Translations under genes and position numbers: made by a program
Notes under the pieces: model-generated
Seen by the model: only the letters and a program-made list of their open reading frames with translations
What the model was told of the DNA's origin: nothing
Database searches by the model: none
Shown here: piece after piece, positions 5,387 through 5,517 of the stretch
How the letters are laid out: every line of letters starts with the position of its first letter
How positions within the stretch are numbered: position 1 is the first letter of the stretch
Origin: Tannerella sp.
GTDB taxonomy: Bacteria > Bacteroidota > Bacteroidia > Bacteroidales > Tannerellaceae
Assembly (NCBI GenBank): GCA_031267485.1
Contig: JAIRYY010000214.1
Location: forward strand, 1-5,517
Length of the DNA stretch: 5,517 nt
Reading direction: 5' to 3'

Positions 5387-5517
5387 CTACCTTTGGCTCA
5401 TCGGTGGCTACCTTCGGGCCATCGGTGGCTACCTTTGTATCATCGGTAGCTACCTTCGGACGATCGGTAGCTACCGATCAGTCGTTTTGCCTACCTTTGG
5501 CCCGTTGTTGCCTACCT
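5387..5517. repeat. 21-bp tandem repeat array
   Basis: Six units start with CTACC at 5387, 5408, 5429, 5450, 5471 and 5491, and a seventh is cut by the window edge. The first four share the pattern CTACCTTYGG-NNN-ATCGGTRG. Unit five (5471-5490) is 20 bp and diverged; unit six (5491-5511) keeps CTACCTTTGG. The array may extend past 5517. The period equals seven codons, and the minus strand gives a hydrophilic heptad repeat, which I take as its main meaning. Confidence 0.85.
5462..5479. repeat. Perfect 18-bp palindrome at the frame break in the array
   Basis: GATCGGTAG followed directly by CTACCGATC is self-complementary with no loop. It spans the junction of the fourth and fifth repeat units, where the minus-strand reading frame is lost. 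It may only reflect the GGTAG/CTACC nature of unit junctions extended by unit five, but could also promote slippage or bind a dimeric protein. Confidence 0.6.

Larger units (their letters stand above)
5328..5517 (-). pseudogene. Heptad-repeat C-terminal tail of a gene entering from the right, frame broken
   Basis: On the minus strand, frame from the window edge reads VGNNGPKVGKTTDR and stops at TAG (5471-5473). In another frame, from just after a TGA at 5478-5480, the tail continues as SVATDRPKVATDD, TKVATDG, PKVATDE, PKVDGN and a non-repetitive end AGGNHPEADAFYG, stopping at TAA (5328-5330). The two pieces carry the same PKV-x-x-x-x heptad, encoded by 21-bp units, and the unit at 5471-5490 is 20 bp long. 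Restoring one base would join them. Either a 1-bp contraction shortened the protein, which now ends at 5471, or the frame is variable. The body of the protein lies outside the window, so I cannot name it. It converges on propeller 2. Confidence 0.45.

Noticed and set aside
5355..5517. Plus-strand open frame through the array reading as YLxxIGG heptads
   Set aside because: No ATG start or promoter arrangement upstream, and the minus strand gives a hydrophilic tail with a natural stop and non-repetitive C-terminus, a more usual kind of protein repeat.
5387..5517. CRISPR array
   Set aside because: The units abut with no unique spacers; a 21-bp period of near-identical sequence is a simple tandem repeat.

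Overview
The window looks like chromosomal DNA from a gut-type Bacteroidales bacterium (Bacteroides/Parabacteroides-like; I cannot name the genus). Three things point there: two small peptides carrying the NVEALA motif (Pfam NVEALA family, known from Bacteroidales), promoters of the Bacteroidetes type (TTTG about 20 bp before TAnnTTTG), and lipoproteins of the TolB-like six-bladed propeller and DUF1573 families.

Layout. Positions 1-123 hold the 3' end of a plus-strand gene, possibly another propeller protein. It converges on a minus-strand gene (278-1294) for a membrane-anchored regulator with a periplasmic domain between two membrane segments and a C-terminal OmpR/PhoB-type winged helix. A 210-bp divergent intergenic region follows, with a promoter facing each way and an 11-bp direct repeat just upstream of the plus-strand promoter. 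Module 1 runs rightward from that promoter: NVEALA peptide 1 (1505-1729), a propeller lipoprotein (1726-2781, 4-bp overlap) and a thioredoxin-like/DUF1573 lipoprotein (2787-3659). A 229-bp gap (3660-3888) carries a strong minus-strand terminator-like hairpin, a minus-strand promoter-like motif and a second hairpin. Module 2 has a six-cysteine NVEALA peptide (3889-4122), a 94-bp gap with two mutually exclusive hairpins (4154-4187), and a second propeller lipoprotein (4217-5230). It lacks a DUF1573 partner; only a 31-codon ORF with a lipoprotein-like start follows. The right end (5328-5517) is a 21-bp tandem repeat best read on the minus strand as the heptad-repeat tail (PKVATDx) of a protein entering from the right, with its reading frame broken inside the array.

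How the genes may work together (inference): the NVEALA peptides are exported small proteins, the propeller and DUF1573 proteins are lipid-anchored envelope partners, and the divergent membrane regulator senses something in the periplasm and controls the module 1 promoter through the 11-bp repeat. None of these families has a biochemical function I can state firmly. Base composition changes sharply along the window: AT-rich on the left and in the peptide genes, GC-rich in the DUF1573 and second propeller genes, suggesting mosaic origin.
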